Shown: positions 18,071 through 27,622 of the stretch, one piece after another | Position numbering within the stretch: position 1 is the stretch's first letter | How the letters are laid out: every line of letters begins with the position of its first letter | Assembly (NCBI RefSeq): GCF_018275325.1 | Contig: NZ_JAGVQR010000001.1 | Location: 2,294,001-2,358,000 of the forward strand | Direction: 5' to 3' | DNA length: 64,000 nucleotides | Origin: Nocardioides palaemonis | GTDB taxonomy: Bacteria; Actinomycetota; Actinomycetes; Propionibacteriales; Nocardioidaceae | The notes under the pieces: model-generated | Databases searched by the model: none | The model's input: only the letters and a program-made list of their open reading frames with translations | What the model was told of the DNA's origin: nothing | Position numbers and translations under genes: made by a program

Positions 18071-18869
18071 TGGGGGCCTTGATGACGGGGTGCGGGTCGT
18101 AGCCCTCCACCGTGATGTCCTCGAGCTCGAACCCGTCGATCTCGGTGACCGCAGGGTCCAGCACCAGCGTCGGCAGCGGACGGGGCTCGCGGGTGAGCTG
18201 GAGCCGGGCCTGCTCGACGTGGTTGAGGTAGAGGTGGGCGTCACCCATCGTGTGCACGAAATCCCCCACCTCCAGGCCCGTCACCTGGGCGACCATGTGG
18301 GTCAGCAGCGCGTAGGAGGCGATGTTGAACGGCACGCCGAGGAAGGTGTCGGCGGAGCGCTGGTAGAGCTGGCAGGACAGCCGGCCCGGACCGGTCTCGG
18401 AGGGCGCGACGTAGAACTGGAAGAGCGTGTGGCACGGCGGCAGCGCCATGTCGTCGACGTCGGCGACGTTCCACGCCGAGACGATGTGGCGGCGCGAGTC
18501 GGGGTTGGTCCGGATGCTCTCGACCACCCGCGCCAGCTGGTCGACGTGCCGGCCGTCGGGCGTGGGCCACGAGCGCCACTGGTGGCCGTAGACCGGGCCG
18601 AGGTCGCCGTGCTCGTCGGCCCACTCGTCCCAGATCGTGATGCCGCGCTCCTGCAGCCACGCCACGTTGGTGTCCCCGCGCAGGAACCACAGCAGCTCGC
18701 CGAAGACCGAGCGGGTGTGCACCTTCTTCGTCGTCACGAGCGGGAAGCCCGCGGCGAGGTCGAAGCGCATCTGGTGGCCGAAGACGCTCAGCGTCCCCGT
18801 GCCGGTGCGGTCGGTCTTCTCGACGCCCTCGTCGAGGATCCGCTGGAGCAGGTCGAGGTACGCGCGCAC
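18060..18869 (-). CDS. thyA: Thymidylate synthase (ThyA type)
   Basis: 269 aa; converts dUMP to dTMP using methylene-tetrahydrofolate. The catalytic cysteine is in [12 protein letters not shown] (about residue 146). [29 protein letters not shown] and [11 protein letters not shown] are standard family segments, and the length equals the E. coli enzyme within a few residues. First gene of thyA-folA-gntR. Confidence 0.98.
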   Translation of the reverse strand: MRAYLDLLQRILDEGVEKTDRTGTGTLSVFGHQMRFDLAAGFPLVTTKKVHTRSVFGELLWFLRGDTNVAWLQERGITIWDEWADEHGDLGPVYGHQWRSWPTPDGRHVDQLARVVESIRTNPDSRRHIVSAWNVADVDDMALPPCHTLFQFYVAPSETGPGRLSCQLYQRSADTFLGVPFNIASYALLTHMVAQVTGLEVGDFVHTMGDAHLYLNHVEQARLQLTREPRPLPTLVLDPAVTEIDGFELEDITVEGYDPHPVIKAPIAV

Positions 18870-18900
18870 GGTGCGACTCTACGGCCTGCCGGCTCCGGCT

Positions 18901-19704
18901 TCAGGACCGCGGCACGCGCGCCTCGACGTACGCCGCGCTGGCGGGCAGCCGGAGCAGGCCGTCGACCACGAGCGGCTCGGACAGCCGGTCGAGCTCGACC
19001 CGCATCCGGTCCTGCACCTCGGGCGTCTGGGCGGCCCACGCGATGCCGAGGCCGGCGACCCCGCCCGTGGGCGCGGCCCAGAAGTCGTCCGGCGCCACGC
19101 TCCAGACCCAGTCGACCATCCGGGCGTCGACCACGCTGGCACCGGCGGCCGAGAACAGCCCGGCGAGCCCGTCGGGGGTGCGGGCGAAGTCGTCGGTCGC
19201 GGCGAGCCGCGGGAAGACCGGTTCGACGGCACCGCTCGCCTCGAGCACGGAGCGGAAGAGCGCGCCCTGCGCCTACGGGGCGGAGGTCCAGATGGTGGCC
19301 CGCACCCGTCCACCGGGGGCGGCGACCCGCACCAGCTCCCGGGCGCTCGCCCGCGGGTCGTCGACGTGGTTGAGCACGAAGTTGGCCGTCACGGCGTCGA
19401 AGCCGGCGCCCGCGTGGGGCAGGTCAGGCAGCGCTGCCACCGCGACGTCGTCGCCGAGCCGGCCCTGCGCCAGCGCCGCCATCTCCGGGTCGGCCTCGAC
19501 CGCGACCGCGTCGTGGCCGCGACGCCGCGCCTCGGCGACCAGGGCCCCCGTGCCGCAGCCGACGTCGAGCAGTCGCGTCCCCGGCGGCAGCCCGTCCAGC
19601 ATGGTCGGCACCGCACCGGCGCACAGCCCCGCGAAGCTCCGGGCATACGCCTCCGCCACGCCCGTCCAGACCCCCGTCACGGTCGACGACCCTACCGGCG
19701 CCAC
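18901..19704 (-). pseudogene. Class I SAM methyltransferase interrupted by an in-frame TAG
   Basis: One frame of 267 codons is split by TAG at 19273-19275 (codon 144). Before it: LLDVGCGTGALVAEA (SAM motif I), NFVLNHVDDPRASARELVRV and APGGRVRATIWTSAP. After it, in the same frame: AQGALFRSVLEASGAVEPVFPRL and a normal C-terminal half ending AYVEARVPRS. Both halves belong to one small-molecule methyltransferase. Either this is a recent nonsense mutation or a sequencing error. The C-terminal half has no start with a good ribosome site. Confidence 0.75.
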
Positions 19705-19708
19705 GACC

Positions 19709-19858
19709 TGTCACGCGGTGCGCCACGTCCCGCGCGGCGTGGGGTGCCGTCGTGACACGGTCCGTGCCGAGTCCCAGGGCCTGTCGAGTGCCGTTCCGAC
19801 ACGGTCCGTGACAGGAAAGGGGCGAGCGGGCCCCCGGAGCCGGCGCGTGCCGTGTCAC
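19709..19858. promoter_or_regulatory. Cluster of GTGACA/TGTCAC motifs upstream of the methyltransferase
   Basis: The hexamer GTGACA or its complement occurs at 19709, 19752, 19808 and 19853. Two of these lie in or at a 13-nt exact direct repeat, GACACGGTCCGTG, at 19754-19766 and 19798-19810, 44 nt apart. This fills the 169-nt gap between two minus-strand genes and could be an operator set for the methyltransferase promoter. Confidence 0.4.
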
Positions 19859-19873
19859 ATCCGTTGCCGTGGT

Positions 19874-20749
19874 TCAGCGCAACCGGATCGTCCCGCCGGC
19901 GTCGATGGTGACCGGCTCGGCGCACGTCCCGTCGCCGTCGCAGACGACCAGGGCGCGCCGCCCCGTCTCGGACTGGCGGACCGCGTCCGTGGCTCCGTGC
20001 CGGCGCGCGGAGTCGATGACGTAGGCCCACCCGCCGTCGGCCAGGGGGACGCCCTGGACGCTCACGTCGTAGCGGCCGGGTGGTTCGTACGCGCGCACCT
20101 GCGGCGGGTCGTCGAGCTCGGTCGGTGCGACGTCGAGGGGAGCCACGGCGCCGTCACCGTCGACCTGCAGCAGCTCGCCACTGCGCATCCGGACGGCGAC
20201 CACGTCGTCGATCGCCACGAACTCCTCGATCCCGGGCAGCCCGACCACGACGTCCGGCAGGTGGAGGTCGCCGCCGGCGTACCAGACGACGGGCAGCGGG
20301 TTCGCCTCCTCGCGCACCGGCGGCGGGACGGGACGGCCGGCCCACCACGCCCAGCCTGCAGCGAGGGCCGCGACGACGACGAGGCCGACGAGGCCGCGAC
20401 GCACGGTCCGGGCACGCGCCGCGGCGCGCTCCTGGCCCGCTCTCTCCAGCCACGGCTCGGGAGGGTCGGACGGGTCCGGGGGGCGCACCGCGTGCGGGAC
20501 GGCCTCGCCCGGCCGGGGCGGCAGCCCGGCGCGCTCGCGTGCGTCCGCCCACAGCACGACGTCGACCTCCCGGTCACGGACCAGCCGGTCCCAGCCGCCA
20601 CGGTGGGCCAGCAACGCGCCGCCGGCGGCCAGCCGTGCCTCGTCGGGGGCGACGCCCGCGTCCTCCAGGCCGCCGACCAGGTCGTGCCAGCGCACCGCGA
20701 CGTAGCCGACGAAGTCGGCGTCGTGCTCGGAACGACCTGCCACGACCAC
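19874..20749 (-). CDS. Membrane-anchored protein with sigma-factor-like N-terminus, unknown function
   Basis: 291 aa with one transmembrane helix at about residues 115-137 (VRRGLVGLVVVAALAAGWAWWAG). The cytoplasmic N-terminal part (DFVGYVAVRWHDLV, WDRLVRDREVDVVLWADAR) resembles SigE-type ECF sigma region 2 in spacing only. The extracellular part is beta-rich with no recognised domain and one Cys pair (VVCDGDGTCAEP). A GTG start at 20749 is inferred. Function not recognised. Confidence 0.65.
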   Translation of the reverse strand: MVVAGRSEHDADFVGYVAVRWHDLVGGLEDAGVAPDEARLAAGGALLAHRGGWDRLVRDREVDVVLWADARERAGLPPRPGEAVPHAVRPPDPSDPPEPWLERAGQERAAARARTVRRGLVGLVVVAALAAGWAWWAGRPVPPPVREEANPLPVVWYAGGDLHLPDVVVGLPGIEEFVAIDDVVAVRMRSGELLQVDGDGAVAPLDVAPTELDDPPQVRAYEPPGRYDVSVQGVPLADGGWAYVIDSARRHGATDAVRQSETGRRALVVCDGDGTCAEPVTIDAGGTIRLR

Positions 20750-20799
20750 CGCCCTCTCGTCTCGTCCGGGCTTGGGAGCGGAACCGTGCTGCGGATGCC

Positions 20800-21051
20800 T
20801 CAGGCGCTCAGCGACATCGGGCCGTAGACCTCGCGGTCGTGCTCGAACAGCGTCACCGCCGCCACGCCCTGCTCGGCGAGCTCGGCCCAGATCTCACCCA
20901 CCCACGACTCCGCGTCGCCCTGCGTGGCGAACCGCTTGTCGGAGTGGCCGGCGGGAGCCACCTCGGCTCCCGACGCGTCCTCGAGGCGCCACCACCACGG
21001 CCGCTCGGAGGTCGACGGCTGACGGAAGGTCGGGGGCTGTCCGGGGAGCAT
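20800..21051 (-). CDS. Small conserved-looking protein of unknown function
   Basis: 83 aa, rich in Trp and acidic residues (SERPWWWRLEDASG, DAESWVGEIWAELAEQGV). No signal peptide or membrane segment. It starts at ATG 21051, 3 nt after the gcvT stop on the same strand, so the two are probably co-transcribed. Not recognised beyond that. Confidence 0.7.
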   Translation of the reverse strand: MLPGQPPTFRQPSTSERPWWWRLEDASGAEVAPAGHSDKRFATQGDAESWVGEIWAELAEQGVAAVTLFEHDREVYGPMSLSA

Positions 21052-21054
21052 CGC

Positions 21055-22167
21055 TCAGGCCTCCCGCACCGACGGGTCGACGAACGGTGGCTTCACCAGC
21101 CGGAACACCTCGCGCCGGCCCCGGACGTCGACGCCGACCTCCGCGTCCTCGGCGACCGTGACCGGGACGAGCGCCAGGCCGATCCCCTTGCGCAGCGTCG
21201 GCGAGAAGGTGCCGGAGGTGATGTCGGCGAGCGGGACGTCGTGGGTCAATGTGACCGACATGCCCGGGCGCGGGATGCCGCGGCCCACCGCGACCAGCCC
21301 GCGCAGCCGACGCTTCGGGCCCTCCTCCTTGACCCGGAGGACCGCGTCGCGACCCCAGAAGGCGTCCTTCTTCCAGCCGACCGCCCACGACAGCCCGGCC
21401 TCGACCGGGTTGGTGTCGAGGCTGATGTCCTGGCCGTGGAGCGGGTAGCCCATCTCGGTGCGGAGGGTGTCGCGGGCGCCGAGGCCGCAGGCCGTGATGC
21501 CCCACTCCTCACCGGCCGCCATCAACGCGTCCCAGAGGGCGCCGGCCGCGGCGTTGGCGACCACCAGCTCGTAGCCCCGCTCGCCGGTGTAGCCGGTGCG
21601 GCAGACCACGACGCCGACCGGCACGTCGGCCCCGAAGTCGGCCTCGACGAAGGACATGTAGGCGTGCCCGGTGGGCAGGCCCACCCGCTCGAGGACCTCG
21701 TCGGAGCGGGAGCCCTGGACGGCGAGGACCGCGTAGTCGTCGTGGTGGTCCGACACCGTGACGCCCTCCGGCGCGGCGGCCCGCAGCCGGCGCACGACCT
21801 CGGCGGTGTTGGCGGCGTTGGGGATCAGCAGGACGTGCTCGTCGTCGTGCCAGTAGGCGATGAGGTCGTCGACGATGCCGCCGGACTCGTCGAGGCACAG
21901 GGTGTACTGCGCCTGGCCCGGGGAGACCTTGGCCAGGTCGTTGGACAGCGTGGCGTTGACCAGGTCGACGGCGCCCGGACCGCTCACCAGTGCCTTGCCG
22001 AGGTGGCTCACGTCGAAGATCCCGACCGACTCGCGCACCGCGGTGTGCTCCTTGACGACGCCGGTCGGGTACTCCAGCGGCATCGACCAGCCACCGAACT
22101 CCGCGAACTTGGCTCCGAGGGCCTCGTGCCGGTCGTGGAGGGGCGACTGCTTGAGCGTGGTGGCCAT
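21055..22167 (-). CDS. gcvT: Glycine cleavage system T protein (aminomethyltransferase)
   Basis: 370 aa; transfers the methylene group from H-protein-bound aminomethyl lipoate to tetrahydrofolate, releasing ammonia. Family features: FGGWSMPLEYPTGVVKEHTAVRESVGIFDVSHLGK at the N-terminus, GYTGERGYELVV and a C-terminal GcvT barrel domain with GIGLALVPV. The ATG at 22167 (MATTLKQSPL) fits the family and avoids the longer frame. Divergent from pepA across 65 nt. Its lipoyl partner chemistry links it to lipA/lipB and lpdA in this window. Confidence 0.96.
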   Translation of the reverse strand: MATTLKQSPLHDRHEALGAKFAEFGGWSMPLEYPTGVVKEHTAVRESVGIFDVSHLGKALVSGPGAVDLVNATLSNDLAKVSPGQAQYTLCLDESGGIVDDLIAYWHDDEHVLLIPNAANTAEVVRRLRAAAPEGVTVSDHHDDYAVLAVQGSRSDEVLERVGLPTGHAYMSFVEADFGADVPVGVVVCRTGYTGERGYELVVANAAAGALWDALMAAGEEWGITACGLGARDTLRTEMGYPLHGQDISLDTNPVEAGLSWAVGWKKDAFWGRDAVLRVKEEGPKRRLRGLVAVGRGIPRPGMSVTLTHDVPLADITSGTFSPTLRKGIGLALVPVTVAEDAEVGVDVRGRREVFRLVKPPFVDPSVREA

Positions 22168-22232
22168 GTCGCGCAACCTACCCCAGCCGGGGACGCCGTC
22201 GGCGGCTGCCGGGCCTCGCCTAGCATGCCCGG

Positions 22233-23738
22233 GTGACCACGTACACGCTGCGCAGCGCGAACCCCGCCAAGACCCGAGCCGACGCCGTCGTCGTGGGGGT
22301 GGTCTCCGGCCCGAAGGGGCCGCGCCTGTGCGACGCCGCCAAGGAGGTCAGCGCCGCCTACGGCCGCCGCCTGCGCCCCTTCCTGTCCACGCTGGGCGTG
22401 ACCGGCAAGCCGGGCGAGGCGGTCAAGGCGCCGACGCGTGACGAGGTCAGCGCCCCGCTCCTGGTCTTCGTCGGCCTCGGCGACGACCCCAGCGACGCCA
22501 CCGCCGTACGCCGTGCCGCGGGCGTCGCCGCCCGCAACGTCCCCAACGCCGCCTCGGTGGCGCTCGCGCTGCCCAGCGACACGCCCGAGCTCGTCGGCGC
22601 GGTCGTGGAGGGCCACCGCCTTGGCGGCTACACCTTCACCGCCTACAAGTCGGCGCCCTCGGAGTCGACCGCCCCGACCGACGTCGTCGTGCTGAGCCCG
22701 ATCGCGCGTCGCGCGGAGGCCACCGCCGCCCTCGAGGCGGCCGAGGTGCTGGCCGACGCGGTCGCGCTGTGCCGCGACTGGGTCAACACGCCGCCCGCCG
22801 ACTGCACCCCGCCGCTGCTGGCCGACCTGGTCACCGCCGCGCACAAGGAGGTCACCAAGGGTCGGGGCGCGCCGAAGGTGAAGCTCGAGGTCTTCGACCA
22901 CGAGCAGCTCGCCGAGATGGGCTGCGGCGGCATCCTCAGCGTCGGCGACTCCTCCGTCGCCCCGTCGCGGCTGGCCAAGCTCACCTGGGCGCCCAAGGGA
23001 GCCGTGGCGCACCTCGCACTCGTCGGCAAGGGCGTCACCTTCGACTCCGGCGGCCTCACCATCAAGCCGTCGTCGAGCATGACCAACATGAAGGGTGACA
23101 TGGCCGGCGCCGCCAGCGTGGTGGCCGCGACCCTCGCCATCGCCCGCCTCGGCCTGCCCGTCAAGGTCACCGCGTGGGCCCCGATGGCCGAGAACATGGT
23201 CTCCGCCACCTCGACGCGGCCCGGCGACGTGATCACCATGCACAACGGCCGCACGGTCGAGATCGCCAACACCGACGCCGAGGGCCGGATGCTGCTCGGC
23301 GACGCGCTGTCGCTGGCGATCGGCGAGGAGCCCGACGTCGTCGTCGACATCGCCACCCTCACCGGCCACATGCAGCTGGCGCTCGGCGACCGTGTCGGCG
23401 CCGTCATGGGCACCGACGACCAGGTTCCGGCGGTGCTCGCCGCGGGCGACGCCGCCGGCGAGCAGCACTGGCGGATGCCGATCCCCGAGGAGATGCGCGA
23501 GCGGGTCACCAGCTCCAAGATCGCCGACCTGCTGCAGCACGACTGGGTGCGCTGGGGCGGCGGGCTGTACGCCTCGGCCTTCCTGCGCGAGTTCACCGGC
23601 GGGCTGCCCTGGGCACACCTCGACATCGCCGGCAAGGAGATGAACACCGGCGCCCCCTACGGCCACGTCCCCTCCGGCGCCACCGGCTTCGGCGTCACCA
23701 CGCTCGTCGCCTTCGCCCGCTCGCTCGCGGAGGCCTGA
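22233..23738 (+). CDS. pepA: Leucyl aminopeptidase (M17)
   Basis: 501 aa; cytoplasmic dizinc aminopeptidase. The M17 signature NTDAEGRM (with LLGDALSLA) and the metal/catalytic lysine segment KGVTFDSGGLTIKPS are complete. A macro-like N-terminal domain occupies residues 1-170. GTG start at 22233, divergent from gcvT. The gcvT/pepA neighbourhood is conserved in actinobacteria. Confidence 0.97.
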   Translation: MTTYTLRSANPAKTRADAVVVGVVSGPKGPRLCDAAKEVSAAYGRRLRPFLSTLGVTGKPGEAVKAPTRDEVSAPLLVFVGLGDDPSDATAVRRAAGVAARNVPNAASVALALPSDTPELVGAVVEGHRLGGYTFTAYKSAPSESTAPTDVVVLSPIARRAEATAALEAAEVLADAVALCRDWVNTPPADCTPPLLADLVTAAHKEVTKGRGAPKVKLEVFDHEQLAEMGCGGILSVGDSSVAPSRLAKLTWAPKGAVAHLALVGKGVTFDSGGLTIKPSSSMTNMKGDMAGAASVVAATLAIARLGLPVKVTAWAPMAENMVSATSTRPGDVITMHNGRTVEIANTDAEGRMLLGDALSLAIGEEPDVVVDIATLTGHMQLALGDRVGAVMGTDDQVPAVLAAGDAAGEQHWRMPIPEEMRERVTSSKIADLLQHDWVRWGGGLYASAFLREFTGGLPWAHLDIAGKEMNTGAPYGHVPSGATGFGVTTLVAFARSLAEA

Positions 23739-23769
23739 GGCCGGGGCCCGCGGGCCCGTACGGGGTGGG

Positions 23770-24141
23770 TCAGAGGCCGCGCGAGCGGCGCTCGGCCTTC
23801 TTGCGCGAGTTGTAGTCGCGCATCCGCTGCGGCACGCCGACGACGGCGGCGTCGTAGGACGGCACGCGGTGCCGGTTGGCGAACTCGTGCGCCCACTTCA
23901 CGCTCGGCACGCGCCGCCGGGTCCACTCGCCGTCGTGCGCGACCAGCAGCAGCGTGACGTCGTTGACCGCGGTGCGCGGCTCGACGAAGCCCTCCACGCC
24001 CTGGCGGGTGCGGACGAACTGCTCGAGGTGCCGCACGTCCTCGCCGTCGGAGGCGCGTACGCGCGTCGAGCCGGTCCGCTCGGCGTCGCGCGCCGGACGG
24101 CTCGTGCGCCCCGAGCGCCGGAATCGATCGAACATGCCCAT
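23770..24141 (-). CDS. Conserved actinobacterial protein of unknown function
   Basis: 123 aa beginning MGMFDRFRRSGR. A basic flexible N-terminus is followed by a folded region (EDVRHLEQFVRTRQGVEGFV, DVTLLLVAHDGEWTRRRV, RRVPSVKWAHEFANRHRVPSYD) and a very basic tail (YNSRKKAERRSRGL). No catalytic motif seen. ATG 24141 is preferred by homologous-looking starts of the type MG-x-FDRF; ATG 24150 is possible. It lies between convergent pepA and divergent lpdA. Confidence 0.75.
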   Translation of the reverse strand: MGMFDRFRRSGRTSRPARDAERTGSTRVRASDGEDVRHLEQFVRTRQGVEGFVEPRTAVNDVTLLLVAHDGEWTRRRVPSVKWAHEFANRHRVPSYDAAVVGVPQRMRDYNSRKKAERRSRGL

Positions 24142-24287
24142 GCGCGTCATTCTGCCCGCCGACCCCGAACCGTGTCGCCGAACCCGCCGGTCGGGCTCAC
24201 CCAGACCCGGTGTGGACAGCCTCGCAAAGAGTGCAAGGATGGGCGGCGCCGCACAGGCACGAGTCGAGCATGGTGGAGGGAACATCA

Positions 24288-25664
24288 GTGACGGACGGTG
24301 AGTTCGACGTCCTCGTCCTCGGGGCTGGTTCGGGCGGTTATGCCTGCGCCCTGCGGGCAGCCCAGCTGGGCCTGACGGTCGGCCTGGTCGAGAAGGGCAA
24401 CCTCGGAGGCACCTGCCTCCACGTGGGCTGCATCCCGACCAAGGCGCTGCTGCACGCCGCGGAGGTCGCCGACTCCGCGCGCGAGGCCTCGCAGTTCGGC
24501 GTCTCCGCCAGCCTCGACGGCATCGACATGGCCGGCGTCAACGCCTACAAGGACAAGGTCGTCGACCGGCTGTTCAAGGGCCTGACCGGGCTGGTCAAGT
24601 CGCGGGGCATCACCGTGATCCAGGGTGCCGGCGTCCTCACCGGCCCGCGCGAGGTCACCGTCGACGGCACGGCCTACACCGGCAAGGCCGTCGTGCTGGC
24701 CTCCGGGTCCTACAGCAAGAGCCTCCCGGGCATCGAGGTCGACGGCGAGAAGGTCCTCACCTCCGAGCACGCCCTGCGCCTCGACCGCGTCCCTGCGTCG
24801 GCCATCGTGCTCGGCGGCGGCGTCATCGGCTGCGAGTTCGCCAGCGTGTGGAAGTCGTTCGGCTCCGACGTGACCATCGTCGAGGCGCTGCCGCGGCTCG
24901 TCGCGGCCGAGGACGAGGCCTCCTCCAAGGCGCTCGAGCGCGCCTTCCGCAAGCGCAAGATCAGCTTCCTCACCGGCACGCCCTTCCAGAGCGTGAAGAC
25001 CACCGACACCGGCGTGGCCGTCACGGTCGAGGGCGGCGACGTGATCGAGGCCGAGGTGCTCCTCGTCGCGGTGGGCCGCGGCCCGTCGACCGACGGCCTC
25101 GGCTACGCCGAGCAGGGCATCGCCATGGAGCGCGGCTTCGTGCTCGCCGACGAGCGCTGCCGGACCAACGTCGAGGGCGTCTACGCCGTGGGCGACATCG
25201 TCCCCGGCCTCCAGCTCGCGCACCGCGGCTTCCAGCAGGGCATCTTCGTCGCCGAGGAGATCGCCGGCCTCGACCCGCAGCCGATCGACGAGACGGGCAT
25301 CCCGCGCGTGACGTACTCCCACCCCGAGATCGCCTCGGTCGGCCTCGACGAGGCGCGGGCCCGCGAGCTGCACGGCGACGCGGTCACGGTCGTGACCTAC
25401 GACCTCGGCGGCAACGGCAAGAGCCAGATCCTCCAGACCCAGGGCTTCGTCAAGCTGGTCGGGCTCACCGACGGCCCGGTGCTCGGCGTCCACATGGTGG
25501 GCGACCGCGTCGGCGAGCTCATCGGCGAGGCCCAGCTGATCTACAACTGGGAGGCCCACGCCGAGGACGTCGCCCCGCTGGTGCACGCCCACCCCACCCA
25601 GAACGAGGCGCTCGGGGAGGCCCACCTGGCCCTCGCCGGCAAGGCGCTCCACGCACACTCCTGA
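24288..25664 (+). CDS. lpdA: Dihydrolipoyl dehydrogenase (E3)
   Basis: 458 aa flavoprotein that reoxidises dihydrolipoamide of 2-oxoacid dehydrogenases and the glycine cleavage system. FAD motif LGAGSGGYACALRAAQ at the N-terminus, redox disulfide GGTCLHVGCIPTKA (about residues 38-51), NAD motif GGGVIGCEFASVWKSFG, and the C-terminal catalytic HxxxxE (HAHPTQNEAL). GTG 24288 is chosen because GGAGGG is 7 nt upstream; an ATG at 24270 is the alternative. It lies 42 nt ahead of sucB. Confidence 0.96.
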   Translation: MTDGEFDVLVLGAGSGGYACALRAAQLGLTVGLVEKGNLGGTCLHVGCIPTKALLHAAEVADSAREASQFGVSASLDGIDMAGVNAYKDKVVDRLFKGLTGLVKSRGITVIQGAGVLTGPREVTVDGTAYTGKAVVLASGSYSKSLPGIEVDGEKVLTSEHALRLDRVPASAIVLGGGVIGCEFASVWKSFGSDVTIVEALPRLVAAEDEASSKALERAFRKRKISFLTGTPFQSVKTTDTGVAVTVEGGDVIEAEVLLVAVGRGPSTDGLGYAEQGIAMERGFVLADERCRTNVEGVYAVGDIVPGLQLAHRGFQQGIFVAEEIAGLDPQPIDETGIPRVTYSHPEIASVGLDEARARELHGDAVTVVTYDLGGNGKSQILQTQGFVKLVGLTDGPVLGVHMVGDRVGELIGEAQLIYNWEAHAEDVAPLVHAHPTQNEALGEAHLALAGKALHAHS

Positions 25665-25706
25665 CCACTCCCCAGACCCCACCCCACACGCGAGCGAAGG
25701 AACCAC

Positions 25707-27578
25707 ATGGCCTCCGAAGTCACCCTCCCCGCACTCGGCGAGTCCGTCACCGAGGGCACCGTCACCCGCTGGCTCAAGCAGGTCGGTGACACGGTTGCCG
25801 TCGACGAGCCGCTGCTCGAGGTCTCCACCGACAAGGTCGACACCGAGATCCCCTCCCCCGTCGCTGGCACCCTGCTGGAGATCAAGGCCAACGAGGACGA
25901 CACCGTCGAGGTCGGCGCCGTGCTGGCCGTCGTCGGCGAGGAGGGCGAGTCGGCCGGTGACGCCACCGAGTCCGCCGAGCCCGAGGCGCAGCCCGCCGAC
26001 GAGGCCGAGTCGGAGAAGAAGGCCGAGCAGGAGGAGCAGGTCGCCGAGGAGACCGGCGAAATGCCGGCCGGCGACGAGACCCCCGAGTCGGAGAAGGACG
26101 ACGCCCCGGCGCAGTCCGAGCCCGCCGCGGAGCAGGCCGCGCAGTCCGGTGGTGGCTCCGGTGGTGGCTCCGGCACGCCCGTCACTCTTCCGGCGCTCGG
26201 TGAGTCCGTCACCGAGGGCACCGTCACCCGCTGGCTCAAGCAGGTCGGTGACGAGGTCGCGGTCGACGAGCCGCTGCTCGAGGTCTCCACCGACAAGGTC
26301 GACACCGAGATCCCCTCCCCCGTCGCCGGCACCCTGCTGGAGATCAAGGCCAACGAGGACGAGACCGTCGAGGTCGGCGCCGAGCTTGCGATCATCGGCT
26401 CGGGCGACGCCGCCCCTGCGCAGCAGGAGGAGCCCGCCGCCCCGGCCGCCGAGGAGAAGGCCCCCGAGCCGGAGCCCGAGCCGGAGCCCGAGCCGGAGCC
26501 CGAGCCGGAGCCCGAGCCCGCGAAGCAGGAGGCCCCGAAGCAGGAGACCCCGAAGCAGGAAGCGCCGAAGCAGGAGGCCCCGGCCCCGTCGCCGCAGGCC
26601 GCCGCGGCCTCCGAGGGTGGCCGCGACCAGTCGGCGTACGTCACCCCGCTGGTGCGCAAGATGGCCGACCAGCACGGCGTCGACCTCGGCTCGGTGCAGG
26701 GCACCGGTGTCGGTGGTCGGATCCGCAAGCAGGACGTCCTCGACGCCGCGGCAGCAGCGCAGCAGGCTGCCGCCGCCCCGGCCGCCGCTGCTCCGGCTGC
26801 CCCGGCCCCCGCCGCCGCGGGTGCCCCGCCGGCCGCTGCGGCCCCGACCTCGGCCTCCCCGTCGCCGCTGCGCGGCACGACCGAGCCGATGTCGCGCCTG
26901 CGCAAGGTGATCGCGTCGCGCATGGTGGAGTCGCTGCAGGAGTCGGCCCAGCTGACCCAGGTCATGGAGGTCGACGTCACTGCGATCGCCCGCCTGCGCG
27001 AGGCGTCCAAGGCCGACTTCCAGGCGCGCGAGGGCGTGAAGCTGACCTACCTCCCGTTCTTCGCCAAGGCCGCGATCGACGCGCTCAAGCTGCACCCCAA
27101 GCTCAACGCCGCGATCGACGCCGAGAAGAACGAGGTGACCTACTACGACCGCGAGAACATCGCGTTCGCCGTGGACACCGAGAAGGGTCTGCTCACGCCG
27201 GTCGTCAAGGAGGCGGGCGACCTGTCGATCGCCGGCCTGGCCAAGAAGATCGCCGACGTCGCCGAGCGCACCCGCACCAACAAGATCACGCCCGACGAGC
27301 TCTCCGGCGGCACCTTCACGATCACCAACCTCGGCAGCTTCGGGGCGCTCTTCGACACCCCGATCATCAACAAGCCGCAGGTCGCCATCCTCGGCCCCGG
27401 CGCCGTGGTGAAGCGTCCCGTGGTGATCGACGACCCCAACCTCGGCGAGACGATCGCGGTGCGCCACATGGTCCACCTCGCGCTCACCTACGACCACCGC
27501 CTGGTCGACGGCGCCGACGCGGGCCGCTTCCTCCAGGAGGTCAAGAAGCGCCTCGAGGCCGGTCAGTTCGAGGTCTGA
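25707..27578 (+). CDS. sucB: 2-oxoacid dehydrogenase E2, dihydrolipoyllysine succinyltransferase type
   Basis: 623 aa. Two lipoyl domains (residues about 1-76 and 160-235) each contain the lipoylated lysine in [17 protein letters not shown]. They are joined by an acidic/Gln linker and followed by a Pro-Glu repeat (PEPEPEPE, about 253-272). A subunit-binding domain ([24 protein letters not shown]), an Ala-Pro hinge and the catalytic domain follow, ending with the active-site [11 protein letters not shown] (about residue 594). It matches the M. tuberculosis DlaT-like architecture, which can serve both pyruvate and 2-oxoglutarate complexes. It sits with lpdA, and lipB/lipA are nearby. Confidence 0.94.
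   Translation: MASEVTLPALGESVTEGTVTRWLKQVGDTVAVDEPLLEVSTDKVDTEIPSPVAGTLLEIKANEDDTVEVGAVLAVVGEEGESAGDATESAEPEAQPADEAESEKKAEQEEQVAEETGEMPAGDETPESEKDDAPAQSEPAAEQAAQSGGGSGGGSGTPVTLPALGESVTEGTVTRWLKQVGDEVAVDEPLLEVSTDKVDTEIPSPVAGTLLEIKANEDETVEVGAELAIIGSGDAAPAQQEEPAAPAAEEKAPEPEPEPEPEPEPEPEPEPAKQEAPKQETPKQEAPKQEAPAPSPQAAAASEGGRDQSAYVTPLVRKMADQHGVDLGSVQGTGVGGRIRKQDVLDAAAAAQQAAAAPAAAAPAAPAPAAAGAPPAAAAPTSASPSPLRGTTEPMSRLRKVIASRMVESLQESAQLTQVMEVDVTAIARLREASKADFQAREGVKLTYLPFFAKAAIDALKLHPKLNAAIDAEKNEVTYYDRENIAFAVDTEKGLLTPVVKEAGDLSIAGLAKKIADVAERTRTNKITPDELSGGTFTITNLGSFGALFDTPIINKPQVAILGPGAVVKRPVVIDDPNLGETIAVRHMVHLALTYDHRLVDGADAGRFLQEVKKRLEAGQFEV
25731..26382 (+). repeat. Near-identical lipoyl-domain duplication at DNA level
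   Basis: Segments 25731-25920 and 26193-26382 (190 nt each, offset 462) differ at about 8 positions by eye, including identical synonymous codon choices. Four differences cluster around residues 31-33 of the domain. Confidence 0.85.
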
Positions 27579-27622
27579 GCCCAGCGGGCCGGAGCGAAGC
27601 GACGGCCCGCGTGACCTGCACC

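Noticed and set aside
19273..19275. TAG as a programmed pyrrolysine or suppressed codon
   Set aside because: No pyl genes or structured element seen, and actinobacteria rarely use it. Nonsense mutation or sequencing error is simpler.
23743..23762. GGGCCCGCGGGCCC palindrome as terminator between pepA and the next gene
   Set aside because: The stem is only 6 bp with a 2-nt loop, and such GC palindromes are frequent at this base composition.
26463..26523. GAGCCGGAGCCC tandem repeat as a regulatory or recombination site
   Set aside because: It encodes the Pro-Glu hinge of the E2 protein, a normal flexible linker.
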